Below are positions 44,614-52,538 of a DNA stretch of 64,000 nt, piece by piece. The stretch is from Sporomusa ovata DSM 2662 (GTDB lineage: Bacteria; Bacillota; Negativicutes; Sporomusales; Sporomusaceae), in NCBI RefSeq assembly GCF_000445445.1, contig NZ_ASXP01000003.1, positions 976,356-1,040,355 on the forward strand, written 5' to 3'. Position 1 is the stretch's first letter, and each line of letters begins with the position of its first letter. The position numbers and the translations under genes are program-made. Below the pieces are notes generated by a model. That model searched no databases and was not told the origin of the DNA. It worked only from the letters and a program-made list of their open reading frames with translations.

Positions 44614-45204
44614 TTAAGGGCGGAGGATGCGCCCAGCTTCACGCATCTCTTCCACTATACGATACATATTGGTTGCTTCCCCTACACCGAGCTGTTCTGC
44701 AAGCCCAAAGTGATTTAGACAGGTGCCGCAAGTCAGGACGGCAGCCCCGGCCTTTTCCAGCGTAATTAAGTCTTCCAGGGAGCTTGAGCCATGTACCGAT
44801 AGTTTTGCACCAGTGTTGTAAAGCAGGATGGTATTGGGTAATGTATCTAACTGGGTGAGAGCAAAAATAAACCCTTTCATCAGGATATGCCCCAGTTCGT
44901 CATCACCGGCTCCCATGGTATCAGCAGACAGAACAACAACCGTTTTATCAGCAATTGCCTCGCTGCCGGCAGAAAACTCGCATTGTTGGGCTGTTCCTTT
45001 CAACAGTGTGATATGAAAAATACCATCCTTTTGCACTACGTCATATTGACATCCTGCCGACTCAGCGAACCGGCGGATATTTTGGGCAGCTGCCTCATTA
45101 TCCACCAGCACCTCCAGCTGACCGCTCTCTATTTCAGCTAGACCTTTTTTGGTTTTGATTACTGGCAGGGGACAGGCATCCCCGATTGCGTTGATCCGTT
45201 GCAT
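44614..45204 (-). CDS. yedF: YedF selenium-metabolism protein (TusA domain plus DsrE-like domain)
   Basis: 196 residues. Residues 1-72 form a TusA domain with the carrier cysteine in DACPLPVIKTKKGL. The second half is DsrE-like, with MGAGDDELGHILMKGFIFAL and a C-terminal CGTCLNHFGLAE pair. This two-domain form is restricted to organisms with selenium metabolism and often neighbours selD. It heads the operon behind the conserved leader at 45238; AAGGAG lies 8 bases before the ATG. The product could receive selenium from the desulfurase encoded next. Confidence 0.9.
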   Translation of the reverse strand: MQRINAIGDACPLPVIKTKKGLAEIESGQLEVLVDNEAAAQNIRRFAESAGCQYDVVQKDGIFHITLLKGTAQQCEFSAGSEAIADKTVVVLSADTMGAGDDELGHILMKGFIFALTQLDTLPNTILLYNTGAKLSVHGSSSLEDLITLEKAGAAVLTCGTCLNHFGLAEQLGVGEATNMYRIVEEMREAGRILRP

Positions 45205-45237
45205 TGATTATCTCCTTTTTCTTTTGTAACAATTTTT

Positions 45238-45411
45238 AATCTGACTGTTAGGTATCTGCGGACATAAAACTAACAGCCATTTTTAGTAGTTTGGTTGCTG
45301 TTTACTACGTAAAAATAAGCTTTCTTTGTGTTATCCTAACACAGATAATTAAAATGTACTAATCGTGTTTTTCAATGAGCAATTTCAACATCAATTGATA
45401 ATTGCTATAAT
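45238..45411 (-). promoter_or_regulatory. Conserved leader upstream of yedF (copy 1 of a shared promoter-leader element)
   Basis: About 174 bp, roughly nine tenths identical by hand alignment to 51563-51733. Read on the minus strand it holds a possible -35 TTGAAA (45375-45370), 17-bp spacer, -10-like TTAATT (45352-45347), a palindrome GTGTTAGGATAACAC (45342-45328), then two conserved hairpins: ATTTTTACGTAGT with ACTACTAAAAAT (45316-45279) and CTGTTAG with CTAACAG (45276-45245). The loop of the first hairpin (AACAGC) can also pair with GCTGTT of the second, a switch-like arrangement. The yedF start codon is about 34 bp further on. Confidence 0.7.
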
Positions 45412-45530
45412 CATCATAACCTGTAATTCTTTTTTGCGGTACTGTCTGAAAATACAGCCTCTTTGACTGTGTCTGTGATGGACAGCGTCGAATGCTCTTA
45501 GAACTGCTTTATTGAAATAATCTATAAAGG

Positions 45531-45560
45531 TTGACACCATTGTTTTGCTCATTGTAAAAT
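45531..45560 (+). promoter_or_regulatory. Sigma-70-type promoter of the DUF3841-like genes
   Basis: TTGACA at 45531-45536, 18-bp spacer, TAAAAT at 45555-45560, 49 bp before the start codon at 45609. Confidence 0.7.
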
Positions 45561-45608
45561 GGCAATAAATACAGCTTAACATTCTGCGGAAATTCGTTAG
45601 GGAGTAAA

Positions 45609-46166
45609 ATGAAGAACAAAGTAAAAGTGTGGACCAAGCAGCACGAAAACATCGTAAAAGATTTGGAAACAAATGAGCGGTATATAGTAAAAAAAGAATA
45701 CATCGTCAACAAGATGGAGGAACACGCTGCGCTGTACCTGGATGTATACAATTGGTATCATCAAGCGGCGAGCAAAATAGTGCAGCCACCTGAAGATGTA
45801 CAATACCCGATCTGGGTGTCTTTAACAGAGGAAGGCAAAATAGAAAACAGCCCTGGGAATGTTCAACTTGAAATTCTGGTTGAACAAGCCCGGCTGATTA
45901 CAATGGACATTGATAAGTGGGGCAGGATTGTCAACTATATGTACATCCCGGCCGATGCCCAGGATAAAAAAGAGCACGACACCTTGCTGGCCCGCTATGG
46001 AATCGACGACTGTACCGCCTATATGAAACCTTTTTATCCCAATATCAAACGAAAGATCATCAAAAGCTGGGACCGATTGTTTGACGAGAGTATCATTTTG
46101 AGTAAGGTCAGGGTGGGGACCCTATGGGAACTGAAGAAAGAATGGATTGTCAGCATAACCAAATAA
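45609..46166 (+). CDS. DUF3841-like protein, copy 1
   Basis: 185 residues, soluble, rich in tryptophan and charged residues, beginning MKNKVKVWTKQHENIVKDLE. The pattern (an opening VWT, then YIVKKEYIVNKMEEHAALYLDVYNWYH in shortened form, a central PIWVSL and a final LWELKKEWI) fits the DUF3841 family, whose function is unknown. AGGGAG precedes the ATG. The next gene encodes a paralogue with the same layout, and the pair is the only plus-strand unit between two minus-strand operons. Confidence 0.75.
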   Translation: MKNKVKVWTKQHENIVKDLETNERYIVKKEYIVNKMEEHAALYLDVYNWYHQAASKIVQPPEDVQYPIWVSLTEEGKIENSPGNVQLEILVEQARLITMDIDKWGRIVNYMYIPADAQDKKEHDTLLARYGIDDCTAYMKPFYPNIKRKIIKSWDRLFDESIILSKVRVGTLWELKKEWIVSITK

Positions 46167-46729
46167 CGCTGTATACTGCCCAGACGGATGAAGTGGTCCA
46201 TCTTTTGCTGGAGCAGGAATATCATTATGTAAAACAGGAGTACATCGTCCGGAAATATGAAGAAGTATCTGCCGTGTTTTTACAGGCGTATTCCTGGTAT
46301 ATAGAGAATGCCCAACGTATTTCCCCAAAGCCAGAAGAAGCAGAATCGGCCATCTGGACTTTTTGTGACATCAAGTATCTAGAATATCATTCTGGATGTC
46401 AAATCCTGAAGCTCAGCGTCCCCCTAGAGAACGCGGTGTTTTTTCGGATGAGCGACTGGAACAAGGTGTTGAACCTGCGGTATATCGGGGAAACAGCGGA
46501 GGAAGAAGCGATATTTGCTGCAAAACTGGCCCACTATGGAATTCATTACGAGGGGGATGTGTATACCACACCGTTTTATCCCCAATTCAAAAAAGAACTC
46601 CGGGACAGTTGGCAAAGACTGTTCCGGTACAACCAGGAGATAAAGGAGACCGGCTCCTATCTGTATCCGGATATGCAGGCAGGCCTGTGGTATCTGGACC
46701 GGCAGTGGATACAACAAATTGTTCCATAA
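46142..46729 (+). CDS. DUF3841-like protein, copy 2
   Basis: 195 residues from the ATG at 46142; a start at 46124 would add six residues. It overlaps the first copy by 25 bp or more, so the two are translationally coupled. Shared layout with copy 1: LYTAQTDEVVHLLLEQEYHY, YIVRKYEEVSAVFLQAYSWY, SAIWTF, TPFYPQFKKELRDSWQRLF and LWYLDRQWI. The two proteins are diverged enough to be old duplicates and may form a heterodimer. Function unknown. Confidence 0.75.
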   Translation: MDCQHNQITLYTAQTDEVVHLLLEQEYHYVKQEYIVRKYEEVSAVFLQAYSWYIENAQRISPKPEEAESAIWTFCDIKYLEYHSGCQILKLSVPLENAVFFRMSDWNKVLNLRYIGETAEEEAIFAAKLAHYGIHYEGDVYTTPFYPQFKKELRDSWQRLFRYNQEIKETGSYLYPDMQAGLWYLDRQWIQQIVP

Positions 46730-46734
46730 AGTTC

Positions 46735-46776
46735 AGAACCTGCTCCAATAACACTGCTGTTATTTGGGCAGGTTCT
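46735..46776. terminator. Terminator shared by converging genes
   Basis: Stem AGAACCTGC...GCAGGTTCT with an inner AATAAC/GTTATT pairing. It lies between the DUF3841-like gene (plus) and the corrinoid protein gene (minus), and can serve both strands. Confidence 0.8.
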
Positions 46777-46803
46777 TTATCATTCTATATAAAACAAACT
46801 AGA

Positions 46804-47451
46804 CTATACGCCAATTAAACTATTAACCAATTTAACCGCTTCCACTGCACTTGATGAATATCCGTCAGCACCAATCCGCTTGGCGAAAGCTGCTGAAATA
46901 GGTCCTCCGCCTACAATAACCTTTACGTTTTCACGCAGCCCCTCTTCATTCAGTAAATGAATAACCTCTTTCATATTATTCATGCTAGTGGACATTAGAG
47001 TTGCTAGTGCAACTACACTCGCTCCCGTGTTTCTAACAGAATCAATAAAAGAAGCAGCAGGAACATCACGTCCCAAGTCGATAAGTTCATATCCTGCTGT
47101 TTCCAACATGATTTTGGCCAAATTCTTCCCAATGTCATGGGTATCACCTTCTACAACGCCTATGACCACCTTAATCTTTTCCTTAGCATCAGATTTATCC
47201 AAATGTGGGCGTAAAATATCCAGCCCATTATACATAGCATCAGAACAAATCAAGAGCTCCGGTATGAAATATTCTTCATTTTCATACAAATCGGCAGCCT
47301 TATTCATTCCATCTACCAATCCATACATAATGCCATCAATGGCAGGATATCCGGATTTTATATATTCTTCTGCTATTGAAATAATTTTGTCATCTTCCAT
47401 TTCTACTACGCATTCTGATAATAATTTTAATAATTCTTCTTTGTTATTCAT
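46804..47451 (-). CDS. Methyltransferase corrinoid protein
   Basis: 215-residue cobamide-binding carrier with the same architecture as the proteins at 7056 and 51851. The cobalt-ligand motif GDTHDIGKNLAKIML is near residue 105, with the histidine as lower ligand; NTGASVVALATLMSTSM and KVIVGGGPISAAFAKRIGAD follow. It lies directly after the URO-D-type methyltransferase gene (1-bp gap) and would be its methyl donor or acceptor. Confidence 0.92.
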   Translation of the reverse strand: MNNKEELLKLLSECVVEMEDDKIISIAEEYIKSGYPAIDGIMYGLVDGMNKAADLYENEEYFIPELLICSDAMYNGLDILRPHLDKSDAKEKIKVVIGVVEGDTHDIGKNLAKIMLETAGYELIDLGRDVPAASFIDSVRNTGASVVALATLMSTSMNNMKEVIHLLNEEGLRENVKVIVGGGPISAAFAKRIGADGYSSSAVEAVKLVNSLIGV

Positions 47452-47452
47452 C

Positions 47453-48541
47453 TCATTCTAATCCCTTCTTAGTTTGCACAATCATTTCTATAACACGTTC
47501 AGGACAAACAGGATAACCAACCTCCCGTACAGTGTCCATCATCATTTGAATATTTTCAAAAGGCGTTTCTACAGGCAAACTGCAGCCAGACATAACCACA
47601 TAGCCTTTAGGCGAATCATAAGCATCCAGAATTCCCTCCAACGTTTTAAGGCGAACTTCTTGTGGAGTTCCTGAATACATGATTCCACCTGGATCTACAT
47701 TACCCATAATTTTTATTTGCGAACCAACAGCAAGCTTACATTCCTTTAAGCTTGCTACATTATCAATGCTGATACCGCCAATTCCCAGGTCAACAACATC
47801 CTGCCAAATTTTATTAGTCTGACCACAGATATGCACAACCGGGTTAGACCCATAGTTTTTAATAAAATCTACAAGCTCTTTGAGATAAGGTAAAGAAAAT
47901 TTGCGAAAAACCGTTGGGCTAACGACAGTACAAGATGACATCGGTTCTGATATAGTGGGATTCAAGCCAATATCCAGTGCCGCTTTAGCATAAGCTTTAC
48001 AAGTTTCAAGTGAAACCCGACAAAGTTTATGTACTGCTTCAGGGTTTTTGTGAATAAGCTTTAGCGTTTTGTTTGTATTAAACAGAAAAAATGCGTTAGT
48101 AAACGCTCCTACGATACCTGCAGAGCACTTAATTTCATCCTTTGCAAAGTCTTTTAGATATTTCATTGCTTCCAGTTGTACCGGCAGCCGTCCGTCCTTA
48201 TAAGGATTAGCCGGCTGCAATTTATCAATATCTTCTACGCTGGAAATTGCAGGTTTAAGCAAATCAGCCGTATCATCCTCGGGAAAAGCAATTGTTGCCC
48301 CCATCGCTTCTGCCCATGGGAATAAATCTGTAAAAATCCGCAAACTATCGCAGCCAAACTTATGATACGCAGCCATTTGGGCTGCGGCAATAGCTTTAGG
48401 ATTGTGATTAAACTCGGAAATTTTACACCCGTAGACTCTGGCAACTCCATTTGCAATATTGGGGTTGCATGGCAATCTATCAACCGCAGAGCCATTAGCA
48501 ATAGCAGCCGCTCTTTGAGCTGGCGTCATTTGATCTTGCAT
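47453..48541 (-). CDS. Uroporphyrinogen decarboxylase-family methyltransferase (MtaA/MtbA/CmuA-like)
   Basis: 362-residue TIM-barrel protein of the URO-D superfamily that includes the methylcobamide:CoM methyltransferases MtaA and MtbA. A zinc site is indicated by VVHICGQTNKIW (His and Cys) and a late MSGCSLPVETPFENI (Cys). Bacteria without coenzyme M use such proteins for other methyl acceptors or for demethylating O- or S-methyl compounds. Its pairing with one corrinoid protein gene, and the ABC transporter operon 200 bp upstream on the same strand, suggests uptake and demethylation of one compound. The identity of the substrate is unknown. Confidence 0.85.
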   Translation of the reverse strand: MQDQMTPAQRAAAIANGSAVDRLPCNPNIANGVARVYGCKISEFNHNPKAIAAAQMAAYHKFGCDSLRIFTDLFPWAEAMGATIAFPEDDTADLLKPAISSVEDIDKLQPANPYKDGRLPVQLEAMKYLKDFAKDEIKCSAGIVGAFTNAFFLFNTNKTLKLIHKNPEAVHKLCRVSLETCKAYAKAALDIGLNPTISEPMSSCTVVSPTVFRKFSLPYLKELVDFIKNYGSNPVVHICGQTNKIWQDVVDLGIGGISIDNVASLKECKLAVGSQIKIMGNVDPGGIMYSGTPQEVRLKTLEGILDAYDSPKGYVVMSGCSLPVETPFENIQMMMDTVREVGYPVCPERVIEMIVQTKKGLE

Positions 48542-48646
48542 ACCACTTCAGTCCCATCTTTACTATATTTAGCATCAAGCAAAACAGCCAACTTATTAAA
48601 CCACACAGCCGAATCGAAAGATACTAGTTATTTGGTTGTTAAAGGA

Positions 48647-48678
48647 GGACGGTGTTTTGCCATGCGCTAACACCGTCC
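48647..48678. terminator. Hairpin between the fourth ABC operon and the methyltransferase genes
   Basis: Perfect 10-bp arms GGACGGTGTT / AACACCGTCC with a 12-nt loop. The plus side is followed by CGTTTTCT; the minus side has TCCTTT. It lies 67 bp past the stop of the permease gene. Confidence 0.6.
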
Positions 48679-48744
48679 CGTTTTCTATCACATTTCGCAA
48701 TCCACTTGCGGATCATTGCGTTTGCAAACTATGAAACTCAATGT

Positions 48745-49503
48745 TTAGTTATTGATTGTCCAATGTAAAATTCGGTGTTTGATTGTATCAAAGATATACA
48801 TAATCAAAACCAAAACCGCTGATGTAAACAAAAAACCAAGCATTACCACATCAAATTTTGCAAAGTCGGAATAGTATTGGACAAAATAAGCCATGCCGGA
48901 TTTTGCGCCAAACATTTCGGCAACAGCCAACATCATAAACGATAAGGTTAGTGCTATGGAACAACCAACTAAAATGCTAGGAGATGCCGCGGGCAAAACT
49001 ATCTTAAAAAGCCTCTCCGCTTCAGGCATTTCCAAGATTGACGCAGTTTCCAAATAACGCTTGTCAATACTCATAACGGCACCAATGGTTGTACCCAAAA
49101 TAACCCAGAATGCAGCCAACCAAATCAAAAAGATAGAAGCTGCCTGGAAAGTCGGAAATAAATTGATAGCATATGGCGTCAGCAGTGGTACTGGAACAGC
49201 ACTGAAGGCATAGATATAAGGTGTCACATTTTTGCGTAGACCGCTTTTTAAACCAATCATTGTGCCAAGTGTAATCGCACTGATAGCAGCCAAAACATAA
49301 GCAGTAACCAACAAAAACAAAGAACTTATCAAACCGGTCAACAGTTGGCCAATATATTGCGGAAACAATTTTATAACTTTAAAAATGCTTGGAAAAAGAA
49401 ACGTGGATAAAACTCCAAACACATCGGTCAGCAAGATATAGCCAATCAAAAGGCAAGTACCTATGGCAATAACTCCACTATAGTCTTTTACAAATTTAAC
49501 CAT
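48745..49503 (-). CDS. ABC transporter permease (SsuC type), fourth transporter
   Basis: 252-residue permease, about six helices. Docking loop: ASILEMPEAERLFKIVLPAA. Paralogue of the permeases at 28035 and 31855 (same length class, similar basic tail KHRILHWTINN). Last gene of its operon, 72 bp after the binding-protein gene. Confidence 0.9.
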   Translation of the reverse strand: MVKFVKDYSGVIAIGTCLLIGYILLTDVFGVLSTFLFPSIFKVIKLFPQYIGQLLTGLISSLFLLVTAYVLAAISAITLGTMIGLKSGLRKNVTPYIYAFSAVPVPLLTPYAINLFPTFQAASIFLIWLAAFWVILGTTIGAVMSIDKRYLETASILEMPEAERLFKIVLPAASPSILVGCSIALTLSFMMLAVAEMFGAKSGMAYFVQYYSDFAKFDVVMLGFLFTSAVLVLIMYIFDTIKHRILHWTINN

Positions 49504-49575
49504 CAGTTAAACTACCCTCTTTTCAAACTTGACAGACCACTGCCACATTATATTATCTAAAGCCAAAACAATTCA

Positions 49576-50652
49576 CTATGCGTTATTTTGGTTGAATTGA
49601 ACAAGTTTATCTTTGAAGAATTGGCTGTTCGGATAGTCCTTAATCAAAGAATCTAAAGCTTTTTTATAAATTTTAGTGTTGATATGATCTTCAATTTTGA
49701 CGTTGCTGTCTTTTATATAACCGAAATTACCCATCTTATTCCACATTTTAACTACACTGTTTTTATATGGATCGGAATCATATTTCATATGCTCGCTCTT
49801 AACAAAACTTGTTACAGTGGCTTTATCAAGATCAAGTTTTTTTACAACTAAATCAACTACTTCATCCATGTTGCCTTGCATTGCTTCTTCAGCTCTCAAA
49901 TAGGCGCGAAGTAAACGATAAAGCGCTTCTTGATTTTTTTCATCTTTCATCCATGCACCGGTAGCAAGCATACGGCAGCAGGAATGGTTTGGCCAGTATT
50001 CATCAGGCCACATTTTGACTTTCAGACCCAAAGCGGCAGCTTGTAATTCATAACCTGTTGCGGTTGCACCAAAGTCAACCTCCCCGCTGACTATAGCCTG
50101 TAAGACCTCTTGGTTTTTCTTATATTCAACAAAGGTTACTGAATTAAGCAGGCCTGCATCATATAATATGCCTTTCAACACAATATCAGGTGTGCCACCA
50201 CGGGTAATACCAATTTTTTTGCCTCGGAAGCTTTCTAGGTTTTTCCATTCAGTTTCAGGTTTACCAAAGCAAGGTGTTTCACCAATGATCATATAGCCGC
50301 CGAAAACGGTGAAGTCTTGTCCATTAGCAATTTGAATAAGCGGACCGCCTGTACCATATGTAGATATTACATCAACCTTGCCACCAGCAAGAGCTGTAAA
50401 AGCATCTGTACCATTGTTGATATATACCATATTGACATCAATGCCTTCTTCCTTTAAGAAGTCGCGCGCCTCAGCCATATACTGGAAAACCTGGCCGGAA
50501 TTGTTTTGGGCAGCAACGGAAACTTTCAAGACATCGTTGTTTGCTTTGCCCTTGGTATCGCCAGTGCCGCTGGCAGGGGCATTTGTGCCGCATCCCACAA
50601 GGGCAAGCGCCATAATTAAACAGAGCATAATTACCGATAAGATTCTTTTCAT
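49576..50652 (-). CDS. ABC transporter substrate-binding lipoprotein with Cys-Cys-Arg motif, fourth transporter
   Basis: 358 residues, lipoprotein signal ending IMALALVGC, NrtA/SsuA-like fold. The conserved blocks of this subgroup are all present: FTVFGGYMIIGETPCFG, NHSCCRMLATGAWMKDEK with the adjacent cysteines, and KIEDHINTKIYKKALDSL. It overlaps the ATPase gene stop by one base. The methyltransferase genes downstream make a methylated compound a candidate ligand. Confidence 0.9.
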   Translation of the reverse strand: MKRILSVIMLCLIMALALVGCGTNAPASGTGDTKGKANNDVLKVSVAAQNNSGQVFQYMAEARDFLKEEGIDVNMVYINNGTDAFTALAGGKVDVISTYGTGGPLIQIANGQDFTVFGGYMIIGETPCFGKPETEWKNLESFRGKKIGITRGGTPDIVLKGILYDAGLLNSVTFVEYKKNQEVLQAIVSGEVDFGATATGYELQAAALGLKVKMWPDEYWPNHSCCRMLATGAWMKDEKNQEALYRLLRAYLRAEEAMQGNMDEVVDLVVKKLDLDKATVTSFVKSEHMKYDSDPYKNSVVKMWNKMGNFGYIKDSNVKIEDHINTKIYKKALDSLIKDYPNSQFFKDKLVQFNQNNA

Positions 50653-51517
50653 TACATAGCCTTCTTTCTGTTAAAAAATGATGTTTTCTCTGAGCTTTTA
50701 TCAGCAGCCTTTTGCTGCTTCACGCGGAGCGCTTTTTCATTTATTTCATCATAAATGATTTGAGTAAGGCGGTTACGCAAATCCAACACCGCCGGATCGG
50801 TAAACAGTGTTCCCCGAGTAGGCTTTGTTTCTTCAGTAAACGAATGAGTATAAATGATTTTGCTCGGAGCTTGTCCTAAAACCAAAATGTCTGTTGCTAG
50901 CAACAATGCCTCATCAACACTGTGAGTTACAAAAAAATAGTCTTACGTTTTTCCTTTCCATTTTGCCACAACTCCAGAACGGTATCCTGCAACAAGGCTT
51001 TAGTAACGGCATCCAAAGCTCCAAAAGGCTCATCCATCAAGAGCAACGGGGCATCAATGGCAAAAGCACGAGCGGTTGCAAAACGTTGCTTTTGCCCCCC
51101 GGAAAGATTCATTGGGTATTTGTCAAAAAGATCTTCGTCCAAGCCCAAATTGCGCGCCCATTCCAAAGCTACCTCTTTTGTTTTATGTTTATCCCAATCC
51201 TTATACTTTTGCTTCAATGCAATGCAGATGTTGTCACCTGCTGTCATCCATGGGAATAAACCATAGTCCTGGAACACCATACCTCTATCTAGGCTTGGCC
51301 CATCAACATGCTTGCCACCAACCATCAGTTGCGTGGGATTTGACTTTTCTAATCCTGCAATCAATCGCAAAAGCGTACTTTTACCACAACCAGATTGCCC
51401 CAAAAGACAAACAAAGTCGCCGGCTTTAGCTTTATAGTTCACACCACTTAAAACCAACTCTTTGCCATAGCCAAATTGCAAATTGTCCATTGATACCTCT
51501 AACATTTTAACCTCCAT
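50652..51517 (-). CDS. ABC transporter ATP-binding protein, fourth transporter (one-base frameshift)
   Basis: ATPase of the same family. Walker A GQSGCGKSTL near residue 36, Q-loop VFQDYGLFPWMTAGDN, signature NLSGGQKQRFATARAFA, Walker B LLLMDEPFGALDAV. The frame breaks in the codons for KTIFFVTHSVDEALLLATDI: the minus strand has seven T where eight are needed (near 50935), then continues in another frame with the normal C-terminus to 50652. Everything else is intact. The cause may be a real single-base loss, slippage or a base-calling error. The operon follows the conserved leader at 51563. Confidence 0.85.
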
Positions 51518-51562
51518 TTCTCCCCTACGGCTGGCGACACAAATAGTAATAAAAAAATGTAT

Positions 51563-51733
51563 AATCTGACTGTTAGTCTGCAGACATAAAATTAACAGCT
51601 ATTTTTAGTAGTTTGGTTGCTGTTTTCTACTTAAAAATAAGCTATCTTAGTGTTATCGTAACACAGATAATGAAAATGCACTAATTGTCTTTTTCGATGA
51701 GCAAATTCGACACCAATTGATAATTGCTATATT
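51563..51733 (-). promoter_or_regulatory. Conserved leader upstream of the fourth ABC operon (copy 2 of a shared promoter-leader element)
   Basis: Counterpart of 45238-45411. On the minus strand: -35-like TCGAAA (51697-51692), 17-bp spacer, TTCATT (51674-51669), a perfect palindrome GTGTTACGATAACAC (51664-51650), hairpin ATTTTTAAGTAG/CTACTAAAAAT and hairpin CTGTTA/TAACAG, with the loop AACAGC again complementary to GCTGTT. The ATPase start codon is about 46 bp further on. The 51734-51850 gap has nothing else. Confidence 0.7.
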
Positions 51734-51850
51734 ATTCACACCGGCTTTATACAAAATGTCCCCTTTCAGTTCTTATAGCCAGCAAGAATACTCAACCTGC
51801 CTACAAGAATCCGAAAGGGGACAAAGTGTACTTAATCAGTGCTGCCTTAA

Positions 51851-52498
51851 TTACTTGGCAACAAGCTTATCACAAAGAGCAACAGCCTCGTCGGCGGTTT
51901 CAGCCCAGGCATCAGCACCAATTTCATCAGCGAAAGCCTGACTGGTAGGACCGCCACCAATCATGACTTTATATTTTTTACGCATTTCCTGACTTTTAAG
52001 ATAATCAACAATCGCTTTCTGGGCGGCCATGGTAGTGGTCAGTAAGGCCCCTGCGGCAATAATATCAGCTCCAACTTCTTCGGCTTTGGCCAGGAAGCTT
52101 TCTGCCGGTTGGTCAATACCTATATCATAGACTTTATAGCCAGCAGCCGTCATCAAAGCACCAACAATGTTTTTGCCAATATCGTGAATATCGCCGGCTA
52201 CTTGGCCGATAACAATCTTGCCTTTAGCTTCGCCACCAGTGGCACCTGATGCAGCAACAATCGGATCCAGCATAGTAAGTCCGGTTTTCAGGGCGTCTGC
52301 TCCCATCATAACATCAGGCAAAAATGCTTCCCCGGCTTTCCATCTTGCACCAAGTTCTTCAATACCCTTGATTAGGCCGTTTTGAATGGCTGCAATAGGA
52401 TCAATCTTTTCATCAATAACTTGCTGTACATATTCAACTACCAACTCATCATCGCCATCAAGAATAGCCTCTTTTAAGTTTTCAAAAATATTGCTCAT
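51851..52498 (-). CDS. Methyltransferase corrinoid protein (MtgC-like)
   Basis: 215 residues. Cobalt-ligand motif GDIHDIGKNIVGALM near residue 107 with the lower-ligand histidine; MIGGGPTSQAFADEIGADAW near the C-terminus. Third gene of the operon MtrH-like, MttB-like, corrinoid, the set used for glycine betaine demethylation in Desulfitobacterium and Sporomusa-type bacteria. It would carry the methyl group from the MtgB-like enzyme (52539) to the MtrH-like enzyme (54075). Confidence 0.92.
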   Translation of the reverse strand: MSNIFENLKEAILDGDDELVVEYVQQVIDEKIDPIAAIQNGLIKGIEELGARWKAGEAFLPDVMMGADALKTGLTMLDPIVAASGATGGEAKGKIVIGQVAGDIHDIGKNIVGALMTAAGYKVYDIGIDQPAESFLAKAEEVGADIIAAGALLTTTMAAQKAIVDYLKSQEMRKKYKVMIGGGPTSQAFADEIGADAWAETADEAVALCDKLVAK

Positions 52499-52538
52499 AG
52501 AAATATACCTCCATTTATTTTAATGATTAAACTAAACA

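Noticed and set aside
45385..45411. Plus-strand promoter (TTCAAC, 16-bp spacer, TATAAT) in the conserved repeat
   Set aside because: It is plausible at 45.4 kb, but the copy at 51.7 kb has no plus-strand gene after it, and the DUF3841-like genes have a better promoter at 45531. The conserved structures lie on the side of the minus-strand genes.
51717..51948. Plus-strand frames of about 74 codons near the end of the corrinoid gene
   Set aside because: They overlap the corrinoid protein gene and lack ribosome sites; shadows.
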